From NCBI RefSeq assembly GCF_963676685.1, contig NC_092350.1:68388502-68452501 (forward strand): a stretch of 64,000 bases of DNA, read 5' to 3'. Each line of letters begins with the position of its first letter. Position 1 is the stretch's first letter. Under the pieces are notes generated by a model. That model saw only the letters and a program-made list of their open reading frames with translations. It was not told the origin of the DNA and did not search any database. The position numbers and the translations under genes were made by a program. The DNA comes from Mytilus edulis (lineage: Eukaryota > Mollusca > Bivalvia > Mytilida > Mytilidae). Shown one piece after another: positions 9,835 through 20,656 of the stretch.

Positions 9835-12800
9835 GTATTATGATAGAAATGAAATATGAAACAGCACCTACTTATTATATTATAACCAAAAAAAAGGGTT
9901 TTTTAAGATACCATTTAAAGTCATTATTGATCAACGTCTCTGACTCTGTGAAACATGAAATATCAATAATTTGATAATCGTGCATCACCGGCTGATAAAT
10001 TATTTATATTAAGGTTGGGCATATGATCAGGGTCAATATCTACGTTTTCCTGGGTTGGGTAATTTGGGTGGGGTGATAAGGGGTCAGATAATATACATGT
10101 AAATTGTATGGTGAAAGGGATGAAAAGCTAGAATTGAAAACTGTTTTCTAGCTTCATCGAATTTGTGAAAAGGCAGAAATATTAACATTTTAATAATACA
10201 AAGACATCAATGTCCATATACATAGAGTGTAGGAATACACTTTAGTGTTAGACGACAAATGGTCATTTTAGGGTACTGTTAGTTTCTAACTGGTTAGTAT
10301 AATTTTATTGTGATATGTCAGAGGTCTCTAATATGCGGTATCAGGACCGTTCGCCCTAATAACATGTTCGCCCTAGGTCCGTTCGCTCTGAGTTCGTTCG
10401 CCCAGAGTCTGTTCGCCCTACTACAAAAATATTAATATTCAGGGCATTGAAGTTGAATAAACTTATTCAGATATTTCTATGGTATATATATTCAGATATT
10501 TCTATGGTATATATATCATGTATATTCTTGAAATTTATGGAAACATTGAAATATTTAAAAGTGTATGGCTTGTTTTTGATCATTAATTGTTCAATTACAA
10601 AATAATTCGGATAACTGATTATTGTGAAACTTGTTTTTTGATGGATTAATAATAAAAACAAACGTTTTATTTTGATAAAATATTCAGCTTGAAATTAACA
10701 AAACTAATGATGTACGAACTGTAAATTATGAAACAGATTTACAAGTGCATTTATTTATACTGCATACTTTCGTGATTGACTGATTACAATTATTTTGTTA
10801 ACAAATATCAATAAAGATAAATACATTGTATTCCAGTATTCTACTCTGCAAATGAAAGGAAAAATGATAAATTGATTGCGGCAATATAAATATTCTGTCA
10901 ATTTTTCAACAAACTTTAACATAATTTGTTCAAACACTTAAAATAATGATACGTCCTTGACAACAATAAGAAAAAAATAATGATCAGGGCGAATGGACCC
11001 TGGATTCCTAATATGCAAATAATTAACCGTTAACATGGTTAATGTAATTTTTTAGAAAGAATACATGTATACAGTGATTTGTCAAAATCGGTTGATTTTT
11101 GTTATCGTTATAAACTTATAATAAAGAAAGTTATCATTTTATTGGCCTACACAAAATATAACTGTTTAGTTACTTGAGCCATTTGGCAAGAATTTTTACA
11201 GTAATACATGTACATCATAAAAGTATGGTACCCCCATTACATCCCTTAAATATGATAAGGTTGTTGAATCATAAATATCAGACGTTGATTATTTTCACAT
11301 GTGCAATCTAAAACAACAGTCACAAAATGCATAAGATCTATTTATTTTATGAAATAATGTATAAAGCATGATAGAGGGGGGATAGGACCTTTATCGGGAC
11401 TCCGGGATTGGGTGTTTTTAACTTCTGGATTTACCCCTTCAGGATCCGGGGAATTCTTTTTTTCAAATTTTCGGGATCCGGGATTTAACTGTATTTAAAT
11501 TCGGGACCTCAGGATTTCGTGTTTTTAAGCCCGGGATTTCGGGATCAGGACCCCTCCTACCCCCCTCATGGTAGATACATTGTATATCATTGTATGTATA
11601 TTTTTTGGTTGATGTTTATTTACATATTCATTTATATTGTAGATACAAAATTCAAACAACAGAAGCTACCAGCTTGGCAGCCAATTTTGACAGCAGGCAC
11701 TGTATTACCGGCCTTTTTTGCCATTGGTATTGCTTTCATTCCACTGGGTGTAGCTCTCTATATCACTTCTGAAGGGGTAATTATATAAGTGCATTTAAAT
11801 ATTAGTAGATGTTGTATGCGTGCCAATAAGCATGATGAGACAACTCACCATCCAAATCACAATTTGTAAAAGTCAACCATTACAGGTCAAAGTACGGCCT
11901 GTCGGCCTTCAACTCAGAACCTTGGCTCACATCAAACAGCAAGTTACATTGCACATATTATAAAGGGCCCCAAAATAACTAGTGTAAAACCATTCAAACG
12001 AGAAAAAACAACAGTCTAATCTATACAAAAAAACAGAAATGGGAAACACTTGTGAACCACATCAACAAACGACAACTACTGACCATCAGATTCCTGACTT
12101 CGGACAGGTGCAAACAAATGCAGCGGATTAATGCGCTTTAATAGGTACCAACCTTCATCTTACCTGAAACAATAGTGTAACATCACCAAATTTGATAGTA
12201 CATTTTCAGTTTTATACAATGTATAACATTAAATAGATTTAAAAAATGACTATTTTCGAAAGGAACTGCTTAGAAATTAAATGCTACATGTACTATTTTT
12301 TTTTCAGATTCATGAATTTACGCATGACTATACATTTTGTTTAGACAAGAGTAACCCAACCACCACATGTGCAGCAAAGTTAGAGAGCATAGGTACAAAC
12401 AATACAGGCTTTGTCTGTAATTGTGATGTCACCTTTGAACTTAGTCAAGACTTTGAGGTTAGTAAACATGGTAAATATAAATAGATATAATTTGATTTTG
12501 ATTTTTTAGTGTTTTAAGTTTTTAACACCACTTTTAAGCACCCCATTTAGGCTATTTCGTGGCGGCCAGTTTTTATTAGATAGTAAATAGATATAAGAAG
12601 ATGTGGTATGAGTGCCTATGAGACAAATCACCATCCAAGTCGCAACTTTTAAAGATAAACTACTATAGCTATAGTAAGGTCTACAACACAGCCTTGGCTC
12701 ACACCAAATAGCAACCTATAAACATGATAAAGGGACCCAAATATTACTAGTGTAAAACCATTCAAAAGTGAAAACCAACAGTATAATCTATATAAAAAAC

Positions 12801-13285
12801 AAGAAACACAAATGAACCACAAACGACAACCACTGAACATCAGGTTCCTGACTTAGGACAGGTGCAAACAAATGCAACAGGTTTAAACAAAATTAAGTGG
12901 TACCAACCTTCACCCTTACCTGAAACAATAGTGTAATACATGTATTTATTTTCCTTTAAAGGGAGATGTATATTTATACTATGGACTTTCAAATTATTTC
13001 CAAAACCATCGTCGCTACGTTAGGTCGAGGGACGATAACCAGCTTCACGGAGAATCAGTATCATCATCTAGTCTTAACACAGACTGTAAACCATACCTGG
13101 ACAAGGACATTAACTCCAGCTACTCTCTTCCCATTGCTCCATGTGGTGCTATTGCAAATAGCTTGTTTAATGGTAAGTTGCAGTCTGAACTGGGTTCTCA
13201 CTAATAATAAGGCGAGTCCTTTAGTCCTGGACTTCCCATTTTCAAAACTGGTCATCACAATTGAAATATTTTATATAAACTGAAG

Positions 13286-13316
<31 letters not shown>

Positions 13317-16300
13317 GATATATATATGACTGTATATTACATTAATTTTTAGGATCCTTTACTATAGATAATTTAGCTGATCTGTACACAATAACATCTT
13401 CATGCCTTATATATCATGTACTGTAGTACGCCGCTAGATTAAAACTGACGAGGAAAGGTAACACACGGCCAGCGAAAGCTCTTTTTTTGAGAGCCCAGGT
13501 GGTCGTGTGGTCTAGCGGGACGGCTGCAGTGCAGGCGATTTGGTGTCACGATATCACAGTAGCATGGGTTCGAATCCCGGCGAGGGAAGAACCAAAAATT
13601 TGCGAAAGCAAATTTACAGATCTAACATTGTTGGGTTGATGTTTAGACGAGTTGTATATATATATATATATATATTTATCATTTTATACATTTATAGCAA
13701 AACTATAAATGAAATCTGAATTTAAACTCATTTCATTGCTCTATGAGGTCCTGGAGACTAGGCTAAATGATAAATTATTTATTGCAATAAAATATCTTGC
13801 TGTTGGACTCACTAATGCCAAAAATGACAGTCCCTGGACTCGCTTTCAAATTTCAATAATCCTTAATGAGAACCATGCTGACTTCAATAGATATAAGACA
13901 AATGTAAGATGTGGTATGAGTACCAATCAATGAGACATCTCTCAATCCAAGTCACAATTGCAAATTTTAAAAGTAAACTATTATAGGTCATAGTACGGCC
14001 TTCAACACAGAGCCTTGGCTCACTACAAACAGCAAGCTATTAAGGGCCCCAAAAATTACTAGTGTTAAACCATTCAAACAGGAAAACCAACGGTCTAATC
14101 TAAATAACGAAAAAGGAGAAACACTTATTAACCACATATTTACAAATAACAACCACTGAACAACAGGTTTCTAACTTAGGACAGATGCAACCAAATGCAG
14201 CGGGTTTAAATGTTTGAATATGTGCTAAATTGCTTGCTCCAGGTATGCTTGTACTGTGAAAAATATAGAATAAGATTTTACATGATCTATGAGTATTTTA
14301 TTAATGCTTCATATAATTTGTTTATAACAGATACTTTTGCCCTCAAATTTGGTAGTGCAGATGTTACATTATTGAAAACTGGAATCGCATGGGTTTCTGA
14401 CAAGAAGGAGAAATTTAACAACCCATCAAGTAAGTCAAATCTGTGATAGAATATGTACAATTACTTTGATTTTTGATAACACAATTATTTTTAGCGCAAT
14501 TACTTTGATAGCACATGTACAATTACTTTGATTTTTGATAACACAATTTTTTTTTTTTAGTGCAATTACTTTGATAGCACATGTACAATTACTTTGATTT
14601 TTGATAACACAATTATTTTTTTAGCACAATTACTCTGATAGGACATGTACAATTACTTTGATTTTTGATAACACAATTATTTTTTTAGCACAATTACTTT
14701 TAGAGCATATGTACAATTACTTTGATTTTTGATAACACAATTATTTTTGTAGCACAATTACTTTGAGAGCACATGAACAATTACCGGTACTTTAATTTTT
14801 GATAACACAATTATTTTTTTAGCACAATTACTTTGAGAGCACATGTACAATTACCTTTATAGCAGAATTATTCATTTCATTCAATTTTCTTTAATACCGA
14901 AATCTATCAACTAAGCTGTTTTGTACAAATCAAAAATTGTTCTACCAAGCATACAAGAAATCGATATACATGTACATGTATATGACAGATTTCACCACTA
15001 TTGGCTATATTCTATTCAACTAAATTAATGGAATGATAATTTAACCTGTTTTAAAATGTGTTGTGGTTTAACCAGTCTTATGTGTGCCTATATTATGTAT
15101 ATAGACCATAAGTCTTTAAACTAAAACACAAAATCAGAAGCCCTGCACAGACATACAACGATGCAGCTTCTTTGAGGATAATGACATAACTTGAAATTCT
15201 TGATCAAGGAAAAAAAAGAATGACACACAATCTGAAAAGTAGAGTTGATTTAAACATATTTATTTATAGTGGATTGGGAAACAAGTTTTGCAACTTATAT
15301 AAGTCCCTTTCCACTTTGCAGGTACAAGTGCAAATCTACAAGGGTGTCTTTTATGTGCTAGAGATATGGCTCTCTTTTAACACGGGTCAGCCATTTATCA
15401 TCCCCTTCTGATGTACTATCATCGTTTCCTCAAGACCATACTTGCAAATGGTGTCAAGGGAGAGCCAAAAATTCAGTCCCTGAAACTTTCATCCCAGAAC
15501 GGGAATCAAACCAGGAACCTTTGTGATAGTAGTTCAATGCACTAACCACTACACCACGGCTCACAGTAGAGTTAAAATGTATAAAAGTTTATTGTTTTTA
15601 AAAACCATACATTGTAGTAGAAACTCACATTCTTTTATCATGTTTATATGTCAGCTACTTATATCTGTATGCAGATTTTCCTGAAATGCAATAATTAATC
15701 TCATTAGTCCATTTAAAAAAAAATCACAATGGTAAATGCACTCAATGATTAATTAACTTAACACTAGTGACAAGTCATGCTAGTTGTAACCTATGTTGAC
15801 TTCTTAATTATTTGTTTAGGTTTCAGTGGATTCACCAACCCTCCCAACTGGAATAACAAAATGGTTGACCAGCTTGACCCAACTGATTCATCAAACAATG
15901 GTTATGAGAATGAAGACTTGATAGTTTGGATGAGAACAGCTGCTTTGCCTAATTTCAGGAAGTTACATAGACGTATATATCACAATGGTACATTCACAAC
16001 TGGTCTGCCAAAAGGATCATATACTATGGAGATTGATTATGGTAAATAAACCTTCCATATTTAAACTTGACACCATTTCAAGATTCTCGCTAATCACAAA
16101 AAAAGAAGATGTGGTATGATTGCCAATGAGAGAACTGTCCACAAGAGACCAAAATGGTTTTTTTTTAAGATGGGTCAACTGGGACTAGTCACTTTTTTGC
16201 CATGACCAGTCCAGCAGTGAGAAGATGCAATTTTATTTATTTATGATATATTATGATATGATTTCAGTCCCCATGACAAAAATGAGCAAGGAAATTACAA

Positions 16301-18881
16301 AAAAAATATGATATTTTTTAACATTATTATAAAATGATGATATATGTGATCATTTGATACAGCAGTTTACAATTTTGATGCATCTTGGGCCTCACAAGTT
16401 TTGAAAATGATGAGTTCAGACTGGTTTTAATGAGACCAGGATCCATAGACTTGCCTTACTGAGAACCTTGCTCCCACATTTATATAAAATTTGACACCTT
16501 TTTAGAAATTGCTATTTTAGAATCTATAGGTAAAAGAGCAATTTCTTTGTTTGTACCTCAAAATGAAATTAATGCCATGTCATTGGTCTAATTTTCTTGT
16601 TTAGGACGTTCAATCACAACGTTTTTGTGTACATTTTGATTTTTTTTACCTAGCATGTACTTTATTCTGGATGGTAATGATTATTTGACATCACATGGCA
16701 TCATATTGTTTAATATTGTGTGAGACAATTGCAAGCTTTAACATGTTTAACTTAAAAATGTCAACAAATTCTGACTTGCACAAGATAAGTAGACCAACAA
16801 AAAGTTTTGTGAACAACTTTGAGATAAGTATAAAAGATTTTTAAATGTTACCATTTTGACCGCGTAAAAGCAATATTTTAAAATTGTCCCTCCTGATTAA
16901 AGTAAAGAAAAAACTGCAGTACATAATTGGTGTGCATGTAAAGCTCTTTTCTGGAACCCTCAAATACCAAACCTTTAAAGCCAAATATATGTAAATACCT
17001 GAATAATGTGCTATATGGTAAGTTGCGAGAAGCGTGCTAAAAGAATAGTCAAATTCATAGAAGGCCAACTTTGCCTGAGAGATTAACCCAAGTTGGAACT
17101 GTAATTTGTATCTGTAATATGTAAATTTTCTATTTTTAGCCTACCCAGTGACATCATTCGATGGGAAGAAGCTGTTTATCTTGTCAACAACATCCTGGTT
17201 AGGAGGGAAGAATCCGTTCCTTGGAATAGCCTACATGGTAGTGGGAAGTATCTGTATACTACTTGGAGTAGTATTTCTAGTCATACACATCAAATATGGC
17301 AAAAAGTGAGTAAATAATGTTTTTGCTATTTTAAAAAAAGTTGAGTCAATTCATGACACACAAAAACACTACATGTGTATACCCATTGGAGGGTCACGCT
17401 AAGGTCACTATGCATGCGTATATGACATATCCACTTGACCCAAAATTTGCACTTTCTGAAATATCCCTACATACATGTACATTATGACTTGCACTTGAAA
17501 CAAAATCACAATCATTACATGAATTTGACTCAAAATCACTTCATGTAGTTGACACCAAATCACCACTGGCACTTGACACAAAATCACCACTGGCACTTGA
17601 CACATATATGCATAGTGACCTTAGCGTGACCCTCCTCATAAATATCCTGTGATCGCAATACACATGGATCTGTCATTAAAATAAACAATTATCTGATTGT
17701 ACATGTTAAACACGTGCTCAATATCCATACTTTTTGTTGATTGTTTACTATAAGGTGACAATCAGTAAACCTCGGCTTCAAAACACAGCATTTAAATTTG
17801 CGTAAAAAATGATAAAATCATGCACAGAGGACCAAGTTAATGATATATACATGCATTGGTTCAAGAATTGGATAAACTTTTTTTTCCACCAGTCACTCGT
17901 TTCACTTTAAAATCACTTCATATACTTGTCTCAAAATCACATTATCAATTTGACCCAAAATCAAGTCATGTTTGAAAAATACCAAAAGAAAAGAAACATC
18001 ATCATGAAATAACAGTGAGACCTTCAGCTGTTAAACATGAACAAAAACTCTCACCTCACTGCAAGTTCAAGACAACATCTAGCACTGGTTCTATCAGAAT
18101 TCTATGAGAACTTTTAAGTTAAGCTTTTGAGTCATCAGCCAATTTACACCTCAATAACTTAATCTGTAATCTGCTATGTCCAATGAACAAATAATCCATA
18201 TACTTGTCATTTTTCTCTATTTATATTTTTGCTAATTTTTCTTTATTCTTTATACTTTTGGGGCCCATTTTCTCTGTAGTATTGGCCCTTTATTTTCAAT
18301 ATTGTATACCTTTCCAAGACCTTTATACTGTTAATTGAGAAATTATTGTGAAAAATGCAACCGGGTTATAAAAGCAATAATTTAAAACACATTTTAAAAT
18401 TTTATATATAAGGTTAACAGGATTTTTCTCAATTTTGCAAAAATTAAATTCACATTTAAGGTGGTACCCAACACTTTAACTAAAATTAATTTGGCTCGTT
18501 TAATTTTCTTAAAATTTTGACAAAGTATTTACTTTGACCCTTTTACAAAAATATAAAAATTTCAAAAAACTTGAACCAACCGTTTTATCAGAAAAATTAC
18601 ACTGCTGATATAGCAGTTTGACAAACACTTATTTTGATCATTGAAAGGCTTAATATTCCCTTAACAACACGACGTAATTAAAACATTTAGATGATTTTAC
18701 AGAGTTATCTCCCTGTAGTGTTAGGTACCATCTTAAGCCAAGAATGACAAAATCGCAATTATAAATGCACACAATTATTTCTGAATTAACAGTATAAGAA
18801 TATATGTAAAATGTTATGACATCTATTTTATTTTTCAGACCAAATGATATGATCAACGTGAGCAGTAGAACACCATTTTAA
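9771..18881 (+). CDS. TMEM30A: CDC50/TMEM30A-type P4-ATPase flippase beta subunit, eight exons
   Basis: A complete gene. Exons (coding): 9771-9834, 11643-11776, 12308-12457, 12962-13172, 14331-14429, 15820-16041, 17140-17305, 18839-18881. All junctions are GT-AG with matching phases and total 1,089 nt, giving 362 aa plus stop, close to the usual ~360 aa. Family blocks are in order: [20 protein letters not shown] at the first membrane helix, [50 protein letters not shown] and [14 protein letters not shown] entering the second helix. The large loop between helices is extracellular or lumenal in this family, with paired cysteines and sequons (NNT, NDT, NGT). The protein is an obligate partner of P4-ATPases: it lets them leave the ER and flip phosphatidylserine and phosphatidylethanolamine inward. 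Splice sites were inferred by hand. Confidence 0.96.
10337..11008. mobile_element. Non-autonomous DNA transposon with 8-bp target duplication
   Basis: It lies in intron 1 of the TMEM30A-like gene. The 8-bp direct repeat TAATATGC flanks it at 10,329-10,336 and 11,009-11,016. The termini are imperfect inverted repeats: left GGTATCAGGACCGTTCGCCC, right (reverse complement) GGAATCCAGGGTCCATTCGC. Just inside the left end, a 'GTTCGCCCTA'-type decamer is repeated about five times. There is no transposase ORF in its 672 bp. An 8-bp duplication fits the hAT or P superfamilies, but the superfamily is not certain. Confidence 0.8.
11373..11570. repeat. CGGGAT-rich foldback repeat
   Basis: Imperfect repeats of CGGGATT/CGGGACC fill this stretch, and the outer ends are roughly inverted copies (GGGGGATAGGACC on the left, a CCTCCTACCCCCC end on the right). 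It is probably a small foldback element in intron 1. No coding potential is seen. Confidence 0.5.
11643..11776 (+). CDS. TMEM30A: TMEM30A-like exon 2 (first membrane helix)
   Basis: The acceptor is TTGTAG and the donor GTAATT. It encodes [14 protein letters not shown], then a hydrophobic helix of about 22 residues ([20 protein letters not shown] and on). The ORF runs past the donor into the intron, so the end was set by phase with exon 3. Confidence 0.92.
11807..12185 (+). repeat. Dispersed repeat 'GATGTGGTATGAG' family, near full copy
   Basis: It begins AGATGTTGTATGCGTGCCAA and runs through 'tacggcct', 'ccttggctcac', 'attcaaacg' and a CTGACTTCGGACAGGTGCAA core to 'gaaacaatagtgtaacatc'. Copies lie at 12,596, 13,905 and, reversed, at 35,352, with many one-ended pieces. 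All short pieces keep the 'gatgtggtatgag' end, so that end is the anchored terminus. Confidence 0.75.
12308..12457 (+). CDS. TMEM30A: TMEM30A-like exon 3
   Basis: The acceptor is TTTTCAG and the donor GTTAGT; 50 whole codons. It encodes the start of the exoplasmic loop with the conserved cysteine cluster ([18 protein letters not shown]) and an NNT sequon. Confidence 0.93.
12490..12585 (-). mobile_element. Truncated tRNA-type SINE tail (family 2)
   Basis: The stretch TTAACACCACTTTTAAGCAC, followed by 'ctatttcgtggcggccagttttt', matches the tail side of the SINE at 22,480-22,757. Only the tail end is kept, as expected for 5'-truncated copies. Confidence 0.55.
12596..12943 (+). repeat. Dispersed repeat 'GATGTGGTATGAG' family, second copy
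   Basis: It begins AAGATGTGGTATGAGTGCCT and follows the same order of blocks as the copy at 11,807, ending at 'gaaacaatagtgtaat'. It lies wholly within intron 3. Confidence 0.75.
12962..13172 (+). CDS. TMEM30A: TMEM30A-like exon 4
   Basis: The acceptor is TTTAAAG and the donor GTAAGT; it ends in phase 1. It encodes [20 protein letters not shown], an NSS sequon and the highly conserved [14 protein letters not shown] block. Confidence 0.95.
13488..13674 (+). mobile_element. tRNA-derived SINE with (TA)n tail (family 3)
   Basis: Box A TGGTCTAGCGGG is at 13,508-13,519 and a perfect box B GGTTCGAATCC at 13,567-13,577, in a Ser/Leu-like tRNA head. The body ends TTGGGTTGATGTTTAGACGA, followed by a TA repeat. 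The body resembles conserved-domain SINEs of molluscs, but I could not name the family from sequence alone. It lies in intron 4 in the sense direction. Confidence 0.8.
13905..14215 (+). repeat. Dispersed repeat 'GATGTGGTATGAG' family, third copy
   Basis: It begins AGATGTGGTATGAGTACCAA and carries the same internal blocks, ending in the GCAGCGGGTTTAAA core. It is shorter than the other two intronic copies at its far end. Confidence 0.7.
14331..14429 (+). CDS. TMEM30A: TMEM30A-like exon 5
   Basis: The acceptor is ATAACAG and the donor GTAAGT; phase 1 at both ends. It completes the NDT sequon and encodes [19 protein letters not shown], matching the family's KKGIAW block. Confidence 0.94.
14450..14860 (+). 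repeat. Intronic tandem repeat, 61-70 bp unit, about six copies
   Basis: The unit contains ACAATTACTTTGATTTTTGA, then TAACACAATT and an A/T-rich spacer, then 'agcacatgt'. Successive units start 61-70 bp apart; the variation comes mainly from a T-run. It lies just after exon 5. Confidence 0.85.
15246..15564 (-). mobile_element. tRNA-derived SINE (family 1), near full copy
   Basis: On the minus strand it begins with GTGGTGTAGTGGTTAGTGCA, carries the box B-like GGTTTGATTCCCG and ends in ATATGTTTAAATC. It is the best-preserved of the three family 1 copies in the window and lies antisense in intron 5. Confidence 0.78.
15820..16041 (+). CDS. TMEM30A: TMEM30A-like exon 6
   Basis: The acceptor is GTTTAG and the donor GTAAAT; phase 1 at both ends. 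It encodes [20 protein letters not shown], the longest conserved block of the family, then an NGT sequon and [12 protein letters not shown]. Confidence 0.95.
16042..17139. other. Intron 6, mostly unassigned
   Basis: It contains a short one-ended piece of the 'gatgtggtatgag' repeat at 16,105-16,150 and otherwise AT-rich DNA with no recognisable element. Confidence 0.4.
17140..17305 (+). CDS. TMEM30A: TMEM30A-like exon 7 (second membrane helix)
   Basis: The acceptor is TTTTAG and the donor GTGAGT; it ends in phase 2. It encodes [15 protein letters not shown], followed by a hydrophobic helix ([19 protein letters not shown]) that returns the chain to the cytoplasm. Confidence 0.95.
17388..17635. 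mobile_element. MITE with near-identical ~33-bp terminal inverted repeats
   Basis: Both ends read GGAGGGTCACGCTAAGGTCA inward, followed by CTATGCAT. The arms differ only by a few bases near their inner ends, so the insertion is probably young. The 248-bp inside has short repeats of 'acttgacacaaaatcaccactggc' type. Related internal sequence occurs without ends near 17,905-17,970. It lies in intron 7. Confidence 0.82.
18456..18736. mobile_element. MITE with TTAA ends
   Basis: The left end is TTAAGGTGGTACCCAACACT and the reverse-complemented right end TTAAGATGGTACCTAACACT. TTAA at both outer ends fits a TTAA-specific transposon (piggyBac or Kolobok type). About 281 bp with no ORF. It lies near the end of intron 7. 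Confidence 0.8.
18839..18881 (+). CDS. TMEM30A: TMEM30A-like exon 8 (C-terminus and stop)
   Basis: The acceptor is TTTCAG. It encodes the short cytoplasmic tail [14 protein letters not shown] and a TAA stop. The reading frame joins exon 7 in phase 2. Confidence 0.93.
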
Positions 18882-19145
18882 AAGAAACAAAAAATTCATA
18901 CAAGACAATCTAGCTGAGCGGGCCTCAAGTTGTGTGTTTTAGATAAAGATTATTATGGGATTGGAAAATATGATTTGGTGGCAGTTATTAGATTAATGAA
19001 AATTGCTAAAATTGAGGAAAAAGTCATTTGATCATGTGTGTACATTGTCATTTTAAATGGATCTGAAATTCTAGTTGGAATTTCTGTAAAAATATGTTTT
19101 TTTTTACGTTTTTATGCTTTGATATGAACTTTATGTGACCAATGA

Positions 19146-19151
19146 AATAAA
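19146..19151 (+). terminator. Candidate polyadenylation signal of the TMEM30A-like gene
   Basis: AATAAA lies 265 bp after the stop codon and is the first canonical signal downstream. A much longer 3' UTR cannot be excluded, since another AATAAA occurs near 21,220. Confidence 0.5.
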
Positions 19152-20073
19152 CTTTGATCCATCAAAGGGATATTCCATTTGAATTGATTTAGGAAGTTAA
19201 GAATTTAAGTTACTTTTAAAATCTCCTCAACAAAATATGTTCATGCTTCAAATGAACACAACATCATAATTGACCCACAACTTATATATATCCGAAAAAA
19301 ACATAACCTTCAATCATTTAACGGAACAGTGACTTTTTCAGTAGGTATCTGAACAAAAGTAAAATGATCAAAATTTAATTTAATTTTTTTTTATTTTTCT
19401 AAATCTCATGTCCTAGAAAAAAAGTTATTAGGTTATAAAAATTCAATGTCTGCAGCAAACTGTATAAACTGTTTATAATCTGTCTAAAAATAGCATTGGA
19501 AGTTTATTGTATGAATACAATTAATTTTATGTCACATGTTCCCAATGTGAAACTGAACATGTTTCTATTGGCTGCATTGTGACTGTTGCCATGGTGATAA
19601 GTTTCCTGTAGTGCAATAAAAAAATCAAATTTCAGACAACTTTTGTTATGTTGAGCAGTTAAGAAAAGAGGACTTTTCAATGGAATTTTTCAACACAGTG
19701 TATGAAATGTTGATATTTAGTTTTCATGTCATTTTTGCATGTATGATGTACTGTCAAGATAAAGAAAATACTCATTTCCTTGAGTGTTCACAAACTGAAA
19801 GAACTGTAGACATGTTGTGGTAGCATGTATGTAAAGTTTAGCTTTTACAAGATTTTAATTAAGTATAGTCTTTAAATTTTATTTCTAAATTGTTAAAAAT
19901 ATGCTTGTTCAGGTTAAGATGTTTTGATGATTGTTATATTAAATGTATGTACAGAAATCATGTGTTTTGATGTACACAATTATATTTATATATATATATA
20001 TATATGTTTGTTTTTATGTTCAAATGACTCATGTTTCAAGAAACACAAGCTACAAATATATTTTGGCAAACAC
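19152..20073. other. 3' flank of TMEM30A-like gene, nothing recognised
   Basis: AT-rich sequence with a (TA)n tract near 19,985-20,005. It may be 3' UTR. No ORF with a recognisable domain and no paired terminal repeats were found. Confidence 0.4.
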
Positions 20074-20656
20074 AAAGGAGTAGGTTCAGTAAGACCACTT
20101 TTTGGCCCCAAAATATAACAGTTTTACAAAATTGTGAAAATGTAATCTTTTAGCTATTCATTGGAAAGTATTATGCTTCTACTACATAAATATGGTCTGT
20201 TTTTGACAATACAATGCACACATGTCGGTTACTAGCATCATAAAGTCATGCTAAATTACTGAAATCTTCACAATTTTAGCATTTTAGTTAAATTTTAGAT
20301 GGTTTCCGTCCTAAATGAAAGTGGCCGCATTCGTGTTCATTCATAATATTGAAATGTAAGTTGTATTTGACGATAATACATAACATATAAAGGTTGAGGA
20401 TGAACACGGATGCGGCCACTTTCATTTTTGACAAAAACTATCTGAAAAGTGACGTTTTTTTGGCATATTTGATAGATTTTTCATATTTAAGCTTGAATCG
20501 GAGTGTTTTTAATGACTAAATCAGTTAAAATCTTCCACAAAAACTAATCGAATCAATTGCAATAGACACTTAAGTGTTTAAAAAGTGTCCAAAATCTTTC
20601 GTTAGATGAACCTGAAATTTGAGGCCAAAATCGGCCCTTACCAGACCTACTCCTTT
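20074..20656. mobile_element. Long imperfect foldback element
   Basis: The outer ends are AAAGGAGTAGGT and ACCTACTCCTTT. Inner arms pair strongly: ATGAAAGTGGCCGCATTCGT at about 20,317 against the reverse complement of the segment ending at 20,426. The similarity between arms continues outward (GTTTCCGTC against GTTTTTGTC, TTTTTGGCCCC against ATTTTGGCCTC), so nearly the whole 583 bp forms one inverted repeat. There is no ORF and no clear target duplication. Confidence 0.72.

Noticed and set aside
11519-11642. Upstream part of the open frame before flippase exon 2 as coding
   Set aside because: It lies in the CGGGAT repeat and intron; the TTGTAG acceptor and exon 1 phase give the family's FKQQKLPAW junction.
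13508-13590. A genuine tRNA gene
   Set aside because: Boxes A and B are present, but the spacing and a long non-tRNA body ending in a TA repeat show a SINE; the acceptor stem does not close.
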